Shown here piece after piece: positions 1-11,255 of a stretch of DNA of 64,000 nucleotides. The position numbers and the translations under genes were made by a program. The stretch's first letter is position 1; each line of letters begins with the position of its first letter. The notes under the pieces were generated by a model that worked only from the letters and a program-made list of their open reading frames with translations, did no database searches and was not told where the DNA came from. The stretch comes from Endocalyx cinctus (taxonomy: Eukaryota > Ascomycota > Sordariomycetes > Amphisphaeriales > Apiosporaceae): contig BCKC01000008.1 of assembly GCA_001600455.1 (NCBI GenBank), positions 397,235-461,234 on the forward strand, in the 5' to 3' direction.

Positions 1-522
1 TAGTCAAGATAGACTAAATGGTGTGATGAAACGAAAGAATAGAGGCAATTATCAGATAACTAAATACCAATATTCTTATCACAAATGACGTCCCTTACTT
101 CCGGCGGCACTTGAATATCACATGCTGAGAGGAGCGTAGGCGAGGGCCAAAGATATCCATATGCATAGTTCGTATTAATATGACTATGCCCCTTAAATAC
201 TGTCTTGTAACATACAGTACGCATGTAGCGTAACAGTGGGTGGCGGGATGGCAAGCATGGCGGGGTTCTGCTAATTTACGCAACTGGGAGCAAATTGCCC
301 CACCATAAATAAAATCTATCAATTTGATTATCAAGCAGCAGAGCTTTTCTCTTTTTTCCTTCGACGAAAATCTACGTCTTATTAAGATTAAATAAAAAGA
401 AAAAGATTTTTCTATAAATAAGAAAGATCTAATTTTATTTACGGACTTGAAATTTGTGATATTATCTTTTCATCATCGAACAAAATATTAACTTACAACC
501 AATTGAAAGAAAAAAAAAAGTC
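1..522. other. Left-edge AT-rich intergenic region
   Basis: No coding region is recognisable here. The last 150 bases are A/T-rich with an A-run just before the ATG at 523 and probably hold the promoter and 5' UTR of the WD40 gene. Confidence 0.5.
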
Positions 523-2001
523 ATGTCTGCTCCGCACCAAGACGAGGACCTCGAAGATGCGCCCGAGTTGCTTAACGCCGACGATGCACTCGAGGAGATC
601 GATGATGCAGACGGTGATATCGCCATGGATTCTGATGACGAAGAGGCGATAGAGATAAATCTTCACAACGATAGTATAGCTTACTTCGACGCACACAAGG
701 ACTCCGTCTTTAGCATCGCGCAACACCCCACATTACCAACCCTGATCGCGACAGGAGGAAGTGAAGGAGATGGCGACGATGCACCGGGGAAGGGCTATGT
801 TTTCGACACGAGCCCCGTCGTTGGCAGACCCGTGCTCCCGCCCAGCTTCAACGCCGACCCCAACAGCGCCCAGCAGCAGAAGAGCTTCGAGTTAAAACCT
901 ACCTTCACCATCGACGGTCACACCGACTCGATCAACACCCTCACCTTCACGCTGCCCAACGGCGAGTACCTACTTTCGGGTGGCCTAGACGGCCGGTTAC
1001 GAACCTACAAGCTGTCGGTCGACGCTCGAAACAAGCCCTCGTTCGCGTTCGTGGCCGAGTCGCAGGAAGTGCCCGAGATCAACTGGCTGGCGCCCTGCCC
1101 GTCGGATAAATACCCCAACACGGTCGCGCTCGGCGCCTCGGATGGGTCAGTCTGGGTGTACACCATCGACGCGGCCGACACGGCCAACCCGATGCAGATC
1201 GTCCAGAGCTACTTCCTGCACACGGCAGCCTGCACGGCGGGCGCCTGGTCGCCCGACGGCCTGCTCCTCGCCACCGTGTCCGAGGACAGCTCCCTGCAGG
1301 TCTGGGACGTCTGGGGCGAGGCCGCGGCTAAAGGGCTCACCAACGACAACGGCCAGACCGTCGTCTCGCTCACGGGCGCCGATCAGCGCTTCGAGGTCGA
1401 GGGCGGCCTCTACTCGGTCGCGATCGACCCGCGCGGCGCGTTAGTAGCCGTCGGCGGCGCCGGCGGGTCCATCAAGATCGTCGGGTTACCGCGACTAGGC
1501 GCGGAAAATTCGGCGCCCGCTGCCGGCGGGAAGAAGGCGAAAGGCGGGAAAGCCGCGGCGGCGGAGTCGGGCGCGGCGGGTACGATCCTCGCGGACCTGC
1601 ACACGCAGCAGGACAGCATCGAGACGCTCTCGTTCTCGCCCAACAACCCGCTCCTCGCGGCCGGCAGCGTCGACGGTAGCATCGCGATCTACGACACGGC
1701 GAGGCGGTTCGCGGTCCGGAGGCACGTCAAGGACGCGCACGACGAGTTCAGCGTGGTCAAGGTCGAATTCGTGAAGAAGGGTTTGGGGGATGGGTGGTTG
1801 TTGACGAGTTGCGGTATGGACGGCGTGGTCCGGAGGTGGGACGCTCGCGGCACGGCCGAGACGGGTAGCCTGGTGAAGGAGTGGAGGGGCCATAGGGGTG
1901 ATGGCGAGGGTGGTGGTGTTCTGGGTTTCGTCCAGGGCGTTACGGGCGAGAGGATCGTCACGGCGGGCGATGATGGTGTGGTGTTGGTTTTTGAGGTTTA
2001 G
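523..2001 (+). CDS. SQT1: WD40-repeat ribosome assembly protein, SQT1/AAMP-like
   Basis: Single-exon gene for a 492-residue WD40 beta-propeller protein. The first 45 residues are strongly acidic (DEDLEDAPELL, DDADGDIAMDSDDEEA), followed by WD-type blades such as GHTDSINTLTF, LLSGGLDGRLRTYK, LLATVSEDSSLQVWDVW, LLAAGSVDGSIAIYD and LLTSCGMDGVVRRWD. An acidic N-terminus plus about eight blades and roughly this length is the pattern of yeast Sqt1 and animal AAMP; Sqt1 is the dedicated chaperone of ribosomal protein uL16 (Rpl10) in 60S assembly. A low-complexity Gly/Lys/Ala loop (GGKKAKGGKAAAAESG) is inserted before the sixth blade. The body is GC-rich, unlike its AT-rich surroundings, as expected for a conserved gene. 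The ATG at 523 is the first of the frame and follows an A-rich leader. The family call is strong; orthology to SQT1 is inferred. Confidence 0.88.
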   Translation: MSAPHQDEDLEDAPELLNADDALEEIDDADGDIAMDSDDEEAIEINLHNDSIAYFDAHKDSVFSIAQHPTLPTLIATGGSEGDGDDAPGKGYVFDTSPVVGRPVLPPSFNADPNSAQQQKSFELKPTFTIDGHTDSINTLTFTLPNGEYLLSGGLDGRLRTYKLSVDARNKPSFAFVAESQEVPEINWLAPCPSDKYPNTVALGASDGSVWVYTIDAADTANPMQIVQSYFLHTAACTAGAWSPDGLLLATVSEDSSLQVWDVWGEAAAKGLTNDNGQTVVSLTGADQRFEVEGGLYSVAIDPRGALVAVGGAGGSIKIVGLPRLGAENSAPAAGGKKAKGGKAAAAESGAAGTILADLHTQQDSIETLSFSPNNPLLAAGSVDGSIAIYDTARRFAVRRHVKDAHDEFSVVKVEFVKKGLGDGWLLTSCGMDGVVRRWDARGTAETGSLVKEWRGHRGDGEGGGVLGFVQGVTGERIVTAGDDGVVLVFEV

Positions 2002-3107
2002 ATTCGTTATGCGGTATAGAAATGAAATGAAATAAAATAAATAAAATAGGGCTATGTTATGACGTTTGTTAATTAACTTTTGCTTTTGTGGTTGATGGCC
2101 TTGTTACTGACCATTTTCTACGTATTAAGGTCATTGAATTGACTGGTTACCATACGGACGATCGACGTCAATAATTAAAATTAAATTACCATGTAGATAT
2201 CTATATTGCATGGTCGAATAATACTTTGATTTTTATGCTTGTTATTATTTATCTTCATCGAAAATTCCAATTCTCCAATATCCTTGACCGGCGACGAAAA
2301 GGATGAGCGCACTGACCATATCAACTAGGATTCCCCCTTAACTATGGAGAAAAATCTACCGTCGTCCGATAGGATAGAGAACGAAGCGACCTACCTATTT
2401 CAGCGGATATGCACTAATTTACGAATTTACGCAAGGTGTAAAGATACCTAGATAACTCCTGGAATACGTGTATTTTTCAGCTCTCGAAGAGTCTAGTATA
2501 TCTTTTTTCTGTTCTCTCTCTTCGTTCTCCAAGTTATAAATTGTTACTTTCTAACAGACCTGAATTATGTAAGGAGTCAATCATAAGCACAATAAACTGC
2601 TCATGCCCCCTTGTTTTACGCGAGTATTCGCGATTATAAAGAATTTTAATTTCTCGGGCCGAAATATTAATGGAAAGGAAGAGAAGAAAAAAAGATGTTA
2701 CACATAAATCGTAGCTCAACCAACAGATCCTTTCTCACGGTTTCCCCGGGGCAAGTCCTAAATTTATCCAACGAAATGAGTCTGTGGATACCGAATACCA
2801 GGATACAACAGCTTAAGAGGTAATCCATGTGGCACAGCGATTCCATTTATGGAGTGTTTATGAAATCACTACTATACGACCTCGCGGGAATGACGATTCG
2901 ATCGACTGGTTGGTGCAGGTCTAATGTAGTTAATTAATAGTGTATATGTATAATTAAGCCCGCTTCCTCGCGGCTTCGAGGGAGCCCAAGCCCTATAATT
3001 ATGACTGAAAGTGCATGTTTGCACGGCTGTTCCCTCAAAGTGTCTCTTTTTCTACTCCGTCAATTGACCGACACTCCTTAGAACAGTCAAGAAAAGAGAC
3101 TTCAAAG
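2002..3107. other. Intergenic region
   Basis: AT-rich spacer holding the 3' end of the WD40 gene and the promoter region of the lipase gene. No coding potential, RNA gene or repeat was recognised. Confidence 0.5.
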
Positions 3108-4548
3108 ATGGCTCGGTATACAAGCGGTCTTATTCTGGCCACTGGCCTACTCACTCAAATCGCACAGGGTATCGCGACACCGGCAAGCACACTTGACCGC
3201 GACGGTCTCGAGAGACGAGATTTCATAAGCGACACAGTGGAAGATCTAACGTCGGTCACGAGCATATTAAGTTCTTTGACACCGAGCAGTGAACCCTCCT
3301 CCATTGAAGATGTTTTCGCCGCACTTGAAAGCGTATACAACTCCAATCCCAAGCCGAACCTCTTCGAATTAGTAGGACAGATCATATCCGCCGGCCTATC
3401 CACCATCGGCCTCGACGACGTCGAGGAATATTTATCAGACCTCGCCTCCGGTTCAGCCGCAAGCGATTCAAACGTCAACACGCGCGAACCGACAACAACT
3501 ATCTATCCGCAGGCCTCAGAACTAGATGCGCCGTACAGTCTATCGGAAGAAACGTTGCGAGGCGCGATCCACATCCCGTCTGGATTCCGGTACGGAGCGG
3601 ACGACGCGCCCCAGCCGATAATCCTCGTAGCTCTGACGGGGAACCCGGGGTACGTCGCGTGGGCGGGGTCGTACATCCCCCTGCTGCAAAACGAGACGAC
3701 GAGCATCGGCGACCCGGTCTGGCTCAACATACCGGGGGATTCGCTCGACGACGTGCAGGTCAACTCCGAGTTCGTCGCGTACGCGGTCAACTACGTCTCG
3801 GGCGTCAGCGGCGGGCGTTCCGTCGCCGTCTTCGGGTGCTCCCAGGGGAACTGGAACGCCCACTGGGCGTTCAAGTACTGGCCCTCGACGCGCGCCAAAG
3901 TATCCGACCACGTCGCCTTCTCGCCCGCGTACGACGGCTCGGAGCTCGCGAGCTTGCTGACCCTCGTGCCGCTTCCGCCGGCTTGGGTGCAGGCCAAGTA
4001 CGAGAGCGACTTCGCCGTGGCCTTAGCGAGCGACGGGGGCGATTCGGCTTACGTGCCGACGACGAATATCTACTCGGCCACGGACATGGTGGCGCAGCCG
4101 CAGTCCGGACCCGACGCTACGGGTGCGCTGGACGACGCTAGAGGGGTCGGCGTCGCGAACGTCTTGGTGCAGGACGTCTGTCCGGGACAGCCGGCGGGGG
4201 CGTTCTGGGGGCACGACGAGATCACGGCGAGTTCGCTGGCTTACGCGCTGGCGAAGGACGCGTTGGCGCACGACGGACCGGCGAGCGTGGATCGATTGGA
4301 TTTGTCGACTATATGCGGCGAGTTTTTGGCGCCCGGGTTGACGCTGCAGGATTTCCTGGTGGTGCTGAATACGTACGTTTATTCGGGGGCTCAGTTGCTG
4401 CTGTACCCGCAGAAGTCGTGGACGGAGCCTGCGATTCAAGGTGAGCTAATTTAATTCTTTTTTACTTACTCAAAACCACGTCACCCCATTCGACTACGAA
4501 TATATCAAATAGTATGCTAATAGTGACCACACAGATTATGCTAAATGA
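3108..4548 (+). CDS. Secreted CalB-type lipase / alpha-beta hydrolase
   Basis: Secreted lipase-like hydrolase of about 450 residues. I chose the ATG at 3108 because it opens a signal peptide (MARYTSGLILATGLLTQIAQG); an upstream in-frame ATG at 3015 would put 31 polar residues before it. The catalytic half resembles Candida antarctica lipase B: a nucleophile elbow VFGCSQGNWNAHWAFKYWP, then KVSDHVAFSPAYDGS, then VPTTNIYSATDMVAQPQ, which carries the acid residue, then the candidate catalytic His in FWGHDEIT. The elbow reads G-C-S-Q-G where CalB has T-W-S-Q-G. About 100 residues of low-similarity propeptide-like sequence precede the domain. The frame stays open to 4454, but a good intron (4441-4534, branch site TGCTAAT) would replace the read-through tail with DYAK and stop at 4548. 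The family is well supported; substrate and the last exon are inferred. Confidence 0.8.
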
Positions 4549-5508
4549 GGGATGTAGTATAAGATGTGTATATACTATGTAGACTAAAGACGCGATATAG
4601 AGGTAATACGACACCGTAACTGCGCCACTAAGTATTTCCAGACTCTTTATTGAAAGCCACGTCCTATCACAAGATCAGCCTTGACGTATAGAGAGAAGTA
4701 ACTAATGCGGGTGACTCTATAATGTTGAGCCTGATAAATATCATAACTCTAGGCTGTGCTTAAGGGGGGTGATGAAAGTGGATTGAAAGTTATTAGAAAT
4801 CAACACTACTAACTTCAATGTAGCACTACTTCAGAGTGTCTACAAAGTAGTGCTATCTTTGAAGTAAGGAGAGCAGCGGTTATATCCGGCCTCTTAGAGA
4901 GAAATCCTAGTTTGTTTATGGTGACGTCGGCAGTGCCTGGATCATGCGACATGTATCAGATTGAGGGAAATCAAAATTCTGGACTCTAGATTGGTTTTCG
5001 AAAGCACTGCCCGAATCAATTGAGAATACCAATTATACGGTTATATTGTGTAGGTTCGCTATGCCGAGGTGGCTTCATTTGTTCATTATGAATCATACTT
5101 CATCAGTAACTCGAACAACATCTGATTGGTAGAAATTGAAAGGTCCAGTGGCGATGCGGTGGGGAAGCTCTTTTATAGCACTATTCTTTGGCCTTAAAGG
5201 GTTAAATCTCGTAGTGGACAGTGGACAGTAATAGCTTTCGACTCACTGAACTCGAATTGACCAATGACAAAGGAAAAACACGATCTGTAGAGGTTGAGAA
5301 TCATTGAGTTGAAATCTAGGCAGGTCAAGATGTATAAAACAAATAGCAATTCCTTTCAATTCAATCTCTATTATTCCATATCAATTACATCTTGTCTTAG
5401 ACGCATCGATACCTAGTATAACCACTGCACTTCAGCTTAACTCACTCAAGAACTAACATTACCCCTAACTACTCAAGTAGCTACGGTACCCTTAGCTCAT
5501 CGATACTT
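4549..5508. other. Intergenic region with an imperfect hairpin
   Basis: No gene recognised. An imperfect inverted repeat at about 4811-4865 pairs ACTTCAATGTAGCACTACTT with AAGTAGTGCTATCTTTGAAG around a short loop. The rest is AT-rich promoter-type sequence for the zinc-finger gene at 5509. Confidence 0.5.
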
Positions 5509-6501
5509 ATGCTAGGCGCAACGACAGCTACAACTTCAACCACAACTGCAACATTATCGAATTTACCAATGAGTCTGTCATCAAATTCTGACATAGACAC
5601 TACCCTGACATCTTCCATGGAGCTTATAGACTCTCCTACCGCAAACCTTCAGCCATTCGCACCGGGGCAATGTCTGTTCTGTCCCACTTCCTCACCAAAT
5701 TTCACAGACAGTGTGCTACACATGCAAAAGTCACATAGTCTATTTATTCCACATCGCCGGCATCTCATAGTTGACCTCGAAACTCTCTTCAAGTATCTAC
5801 ATCTTATTATTTTTGGGTACCGAGAGTGTATACAATGCGGAACGGAGAGGACTACCGTGCAAGCGGTACAGCAACATATGACCGGTAAAGGTCACTGCAA
5901 GTTTGACGTATTAGAGCCAGACTCGGAATTTGCCGAGTTTTACGACTTCTCCCTTGAGCTAGAAGATGATCCGGAGAGTGATACCGAGAGAGATGACGAC
6001 GAAACAAATCATAAGGAGGCGACGGCAAGCGCAAGGAGAAAACCCATACTGGCTGACGAAGACTCGATTCGTTTACCGTCGGGAAAAATAATATCGAGGC
6101 AGTCATCAGCGCAGCCTGGGCCATCGAACACTCAGTCGCGACGTCGAACTCGAATAGTGGCTTCACAACTAGAATACTTACTGGAGGAACCCGACGAGCC
6201 GGTGGAGAAAGAGTCTAATAGAGAGGAAGTTAATTCCGATACACGATTAGTATTGTCGAAGAGGGAGAAAAGAGAGAGGGCAAGGATAACGTGTCAGTTG
6301 ACAAGTATGAGCGTCAACGATCGGAATAGCTTGATGCACCTCCCTCAATCTCAACACTTGTCGATATTAGCGACGCAGCAGAGGCATACAGACAGGGTTC
6401 AAAAAGAAGAGAGGCGGAGGCAGGGGCGAATTGACCGAAAGGGGAATAAGAATTTGTATGCGTATTGGCACACTGAAACGCCCGTTTATCAGTGTGGCTA
6501 G
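5509..6501 (+). CDS. REI1-like C2H2 zinc-finger protein (short paralogue)
   Basis: Single-exon 330-residue protein. Residues about 55-130 hold two C2H2 fingers in the arrangement of the Rei1 family: CLFCPTSSPNFTDSVLHMQKSH, then a conserved spacer with LFIPHRRHLIVDLETL, then CIQCGTERTTVQAVQQHMTGKGHC. Rei1/ZNF622 proteins act in late cytoplasmic 60S maturation (recycling of Arx1). Canonical Rei1 has an additional N-terminal finger and is longer; here only a Ser/Thr-rich leader precedes the pair, and an acidic stretch (LELEDDPESDTERDDDE) follows, as in the family. It is therefore probably a shortened paralogue rather than the housekeeping gene. The C-terminus is basic and coiled-coil-like (ATQQRHTDRVQKEERRRQGR). 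The function is inferred from the family only. Confidence 0.72.
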   Translation: MLGATTATTSTTTATLSNLPMSLSSNSDIDTTLTSSMELIDSPTANLQPFAPGQCLFCPTSSPNFTDSVLHMQKSHSLFIPHRRHLIVDLETLFKYLHLIIFGYRECIQCGTERTTVQAVQQHMTGKGHCKFDVLEPDSEFAEFYDFSLELEDDPESDTERDDDETNHKEATASARRKPILADEDSIRLPSGKIISRQSSAQPGPSNTQSRRRTRIVASQLEYLLEEPDEPVEKESNREEVNSDTRLVLSKREKRERARITCQLTSMSVNDRNSLMHLPQSQHLSILATQQRHTDRVQKEERRRQGRIDRKGNKNLYAYWHTETPVYQCG

Positions 6502-7196
6502 GCCGACTGGACGGCTATTTTCGCTCTGCTTGAAGGGTGGCCTAAGGGCGGCCGTGAGTTTTCAGGAATGTACTAAATATTTATTTGATATTGGAAGTAG
6601 TTATTTAATTAGATAAAATATATTATTCGTGGATTTTAAATGGACTACAAAATTAGAAGAAGAAAAAGTAATACACTCAAAAATAAATTGATAAAACCCC
6701 AGATATGTCGAACAATCTACATAATTACCTTCTTGTTCTTTTCAAGAATAGTGCTCATTGTTCTCTTGGACGTTTCGAGTGGTTGTCGTGTATCTTCCAC
6801 CTTTTTCAGCCCGGCTCTTCCGTTTCATAATATTTATTACCACGATATTTTATCAAGGCCCATTTTTAAGCGATCATAATTGGCTTGATAACCTATCTGC
6901 CTATGTATGCACATATACGCTGGCTAGGTGGCGGAGTGGTAGAGTGGCAAAGTGGGTGCGGAGAGTCAGCATAAGCATAAGGCTCTCAGGCTTACATGAC
7001 TCCAACAGTCTAAAATCATCTAGATATATAAACTGTCATATGTTAAAAAAATCATTTTTGCTTGACTATAGCGTCGTTATATTCAGTTAGACGCAGTTAA
7101 TGAAACGCTTGAAAGACCCTATTGCTGTTTCAAATTTTAGTTTGACCAGATTCAGACATTCAGTGAGCTGTGAACTCTCTTGTTTTCATCATCATC
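6502..7196. other. Intergenic region
   Basis: AT-rich spacer between two same-strand genes. Open frames here are short and have no recognisable family; no tRNA fold could be completed. Confidence 0.45.
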
Positions 7197-9012
7197 ATGT
7201 GGTTGCTTCATTCAAAAACGTACCGATTGGAATGTTTCAACGTTGAATCTGATATTCCCAAGTACGCCATTCTCTCACATACCTGGGCAAAGAAGGAAGA
7301 GAATTTTTTCCAAACGCTTCGCAAAATGGACGAGGGTTCGACATCTCCCTCGGACGTGCTAGAAAACCGTGCAGGTTGGAATAAGATATATGGCGCCTGC
7401 GACTTAGCTTCTCAGCGAGGATATAACTACATATGGATCAACTCATGCTGTATTGATCACTCCAGCAGTGCAGAACTCCAGGAATCCATCAACTCTATGT
7501 TCAGGTGGTACGAAAACGCAGATATCTGTTTTGCGTATCTTCAGGATGTTACTGCGACAGAGGATATCGTTACCACATATCATTTACTACGCCGATCTAT
7601 CTGGTTCACAAGAGGATGGACGCTGCAAGAACTCCTCGCTCCCCTGCATGTTGAGTTTCTTGACACGTCATGGAGAAGTATTGGTTTGAAAGCCGAAATG
7701 TTGGATCTCTTAGGAGATATCACCGGCATCGACCATACATATCTTGAACGTCGTGAAGATAAAAACGTGGGAGGCGCTTTTGAGAACTTAGAAACCGCGA
7801 GCATCGCTCAGAGAATGTCCTGGGCAGCGGACAGACAAACAACACGAAGCGAGGACATTGCTTACTGCCTTCTGGGTTTGTTTAACGTTAATATGCCAAT
7901 GTTGTACGGGGAAGGTGGTCCAAAAGCTTTCCAAAGACTCCAGGAAGAGATATTAAAGACTGATGATGACTGCTCTTTGCTTGCTTGGGGATATATGGAG
8001 CCTCCTGACCAAGCTTGTTCATACACTCATTCAGTACACGCAACACACCCGGCACGTTTCAAATATTGTGGGAAGATTGTGAAAAAGCCGTTCCGAAAAT
8101 TTAGGGCTCCTTCATTCTCTATGATCCAAAGAGGTCTACAGATAACATTACCAGTCATATCCGACGTGAATCACGAGAAACTGGTATATGGCGTCTTGGC
8201 TTGTGGGCCCTACGTTAAGCAGTCCGTTAGAATATCACAGGCAGAATTTCTGGCAGTTCCTTTAGTATCTACGCAAATATGCCCAGAACGTGAACTAGGC
8301 GAACAACCTCGAGAAAACGAATTCTTACGTCCACCCTGGTGGAAACCTGTACTGGTCTCATCATGGGGTTGGTCTCGAGCAGAGTCTCAAAAGGTCGTAA
8401 TTCGTCGTCCTTCAACAAGGAATATTGAACCTTTTTGGAGATCGCCTTTCACGTTCAGATTTTCAACTTCCTCAGAATACCCTGTTGAAGTCGTAGGAAC
8501 TTATCCACCCCAGCCTAATTATTGCCTCCTACTTCGTCAGCTTCAACCAGAGAGACATATTTTGTGATAGGAAGTACGACACAGGAAAGAAAACGATCCA
8601 CATAAAGATTTTCGAAGATAATTTTCTTATTGTTCTTGAATATGAGGCATTACCTTTTTTATACACCGCGGTGAAGACTCCAAATCAACGGATTCATTGT
8701 GAAGTTTTCAAAATAAGCAGCGACTTCTGTCTCGATTCATATTACGACCTGATTAATGATTATAAATTTAAAGACCCGCAACTTGAACGCACTATGGAGG
8801 ATTCTGAATATCATTTTATTATCGACAACACTAAATTTTTAACTATCAGACTCCACGAGGACTCAAAATACAATTTCACCAGTATATCCACATCAGTGTC
8901 AGCCAGGTCACCCAAGGATATCGAGAATTCTATATATGAGATAGACGATAAGTGTGCAATTCTCAAAAAATATAACTACGTATCACATATTTTGATGGAG
9001 ACGTGGGACTGA
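7197..9012 (+). CDS. HET-domain (heterokaryon incompatibility) protein
   Basis: HET-domain protein of the HET-E/HET-D type. Starting at the ATG at 7197, it shows YAILSHTWAKKEENFF, WNKIYGACDLASQRGYNYIWINSCCID, a SINSMFRWYENADICFAYLQDV block, WFTRGWTLQELLAP and SIAQRMSWAADRQTTRSEDIAYCLLGLFNVNMPMLYGEGG. Fungal HET domains trigger cell death after fusion of incompatible hyphae. The block usually read WIDTCCID is WINSCCID here, a change in a conserved region. One open frame ends at 8567, but an intron at 8493-8550 (branch site CCTAATT, acceptor ACCAG) joins it to the frame running to 9012, giving exons 7197-8492 and 8551-9012 and a protein of about 585 residues. The last six or seven codons and the stop lie inside a dispersed LTR repeat starting at about 8991. 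No NACHT or WD40 part follows. The domain call is strong; the intron is inferred. Confidence 0.85.
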
Positions 9013-9265
9013 ATGGGACCTTGGTATCGGAGACGTAAAATTATTAAGGGTGGGATCAAGCTTATTAATCCGGTCTGAGAGGTTGACTAATCCTGTAATT
9101 ACGTATTATTAACTTAGGAAGTATAATAAATTAGGTGTTGAGCTGCTGTTCGATTCATAACAGTAGATAGTTCCTTAAGCCCTAATCCAATGAAGTATTT
9201 ATATAGTACAATCAATATGATTACCAAGCGCCCAATCCACATTCATAAGCTCTAAAACTCTCATA
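8991..9265 (+). repeat. Solo-LTR-like dispersed repeat, copy A
   Basis: One of four long copies of a 260-290 bp repeat in this window, the others at 12630, 27590 and 32704 (reverse). Shared blocks include GTGGGACT.AATGGGACC near the start, AGGGGTGGAATCAAGCTTA-like sequence, TTCCTTAAGCCCTAAT, and a CATAAGCTCTAAA end. The first bases are diverged (TTTGATGGAG against TGTGACGGAG) and overlap the end of the HET gene. No target duplication was found around this copy. Confidence 0.7.
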
Positions 9266-9493
9266 ATGAGTGTCAAAGATAATAAAGTAAATGATTAGTT
9301 TCGTAGATCAGAAACCAGAGACATCCAGTGGCTACTACACTGTCGAGAAAATACCGGACATGAATTTTTTTTTTCTTTTTTTTTCTAATGAAGATTTAGA
9401 GCATATACATAGTTGGTAATAGTCAGTCAAAGGTTGAATTAACATGCTAATTAATTTGCTTGTAGAACATGTCGAGTAGTCGGGAGCCGTGTC

Positions 9494-11255
9494 TTACACG
9501 GAAGTTGAAACCTCATCTATCATAACTCTCCATTCCTCCCACACGATTTCTGCATAAGTTTGGTTTTGTAAGACTTCGATACCCGTCAATGCAAGTATCT
9601 TTGCGGTCTGGATGGCCGATTGATGAGCAAAGTCCTAGATAGAGATTATTATGAGTCATCTCATACCACTGAACTACTTGGAATGTACTCAAATATCGGG
9701 ACTTACCGTGCCGGCAAGCTCTCGGAAGCCTGCGTTGTGTACCGGAGCAGTTCCGCCAACAGGGAAACTAACTTGGATCGCCGGAAGGAACCATGATACA
9801 TTTCCCTGCATTAGTTTTTAAAGTGAAATTAGTAAATGGTATATCTTGCGCAGTCAAATCTTGTGCGCGTACCTGATCAGACGACGCGGAGCCTGCTTCT
9901 CCCTTGTCTCGCGAATCTTCGGGTGGGGTTATGGTGAAATTAGCCGTTTGCGGGTCGTTCGCTGGATCAAGATACTTCATTTGATATTGATAAAAGGTGT
10001 TCGCCAACTGGAAACTCGGATTCTGGTCCCAGTAGTCCTGGAAAGCGTTGATCTCTACTGTCGTGTTTGTACCGTTACCAGACGCGTATAATATAGCGTG
10101 GACCTGCTCAAGGACTTGGTCACGTCGGGGTCTGGATGCACGAAGTGATAATTTAGCATCGGGTTCCCAGCAGGGTCACGAACACAAATTTATAAAAGAC
10201 AAGGGAAATCAAGTACCTTGTCTCGCCCCTCACTCCCCACTGACTCCCAATATAGTCTGGAATGATATTGGCGACAGAAGTTCCTTGCGTAACGACGTGG
10301 TGAATCCTATCGCTAGCTTGGAGCTGTTGACGATACAGGCCAGCCATCTGATAAGCGGCGACGAAGCCGTCTAGAGCATTTCGACCGTACCAAGGAGAGG
10401 CGGCGGCATGCGCGGCGACTTTAGTTAAATTGTTAGCAATCTGGACATTGAATAGAGCGGTCTAAGGCACGTACGTCCGGTCCAAGAGACATTGGCGCGC
10501 CAAGAAGCTAGAGTCCTCCACCAGGCTTCGTACTCCGAATTACCGGGATGGGCCATCAAACTACAATCGAGATTGTCGTAGGCGCCGGCCTCGAGTAACT
10601 TTACCTTTCCACCACCGCCCTCTTCTGCCGGTGTGCCGAGGAGACTATAATAGTCGGTACCCATGATGTTAGTCTTGGCAGTTCGGAGCTCCGATAAGCC
10701 AGGCGGATAATAACTTAATCGACATACACAACCTTGCCTTTAACGCCTCCATTTTCCAGAGCCTCTTTAACGCCAATGGCAGCCGCGACTCCGACGGTGG
10801 CGATGAGGTTATGACCGCAAGAATGACCTATTCCCGGAAGGGCGTCAAATTCGGAGTTGAAAGATACGGCGCGTCCATCCCCGTTGGAAAACTCTGCTCT
10901 GAAGGCGGTACTGATATTGTAGGCGCTCCGGGTCACGGTGAAACCTTGCTCTTCGAGGTAGTCCGTGAGGACTTGGTGCGCGTGAAATTCTTGATACGCG
11001 ATCTCCGGGTTCTCCCATATCTTTTTGGGCTACATGTTAGAAAAAAAAGAAAGGATGACTCGCGGAAATGGAACCTGTCTTGACTGTACGAAGCGAAACC
11101 GACAGAAAACTTACTTCTGTGTTGAGAGTTCTCAAGCCATCATTTCGATCGTCGATAGCGGCGAAGACTTGATCGGCCAAGTCATCGGCGACGGAGAGCT
11201 TCGCCGTAAGCGCCGACGCGAGGAACGCGAGGCCGAGTTTCCGTACAGATTGCAT
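9494..11255 (-). CDS. Secreted M20-family metallopeptidase / amidohydrolase (PM20D2-like)
   Basis: Seven-exon gene on the minus strand: 11115-11255, 10728-11029, 10475-10644, 10217-10418, 9873-10131, 9707-9805 and 9494-9634, all joined by GT-AG introns in consistent phase; product 437 residues. M20 di-zinc hydrolases of the PM20D2/aminoacylase-1-like group cleave dipeptides or N-acyl amino acids. Hallmarks are NPEIAYQEF, the metal-binding EFDALPGIGHSCGHN (about residue 116), VVLLGTPAEEGGGGK with the catalytic and ligand glutamates, SLMAHPG, a dimerisation-domain start GLAAHAAASPWYGRNALDG, and a closing block SDQGNVSWFLPAIQ. The ATG at 11255 opens a signal peptide (MQSVRKLGLAFLASALTAKL), so secretion or vacuolar delivery is likely; an in-frame ATG at 11330 would add 25 residues and bury it. 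The family is secure; the substrate is unknown. Confidence 0.87.

Noticed and set aside
6924..7010. tRNA-like GC-rich string
   Set aside because: GGTGGCGGAGTGGTAG looks like a D-arm region, but I could not pair an acceptor stem or find a TTC-type T-arm at the right distance.
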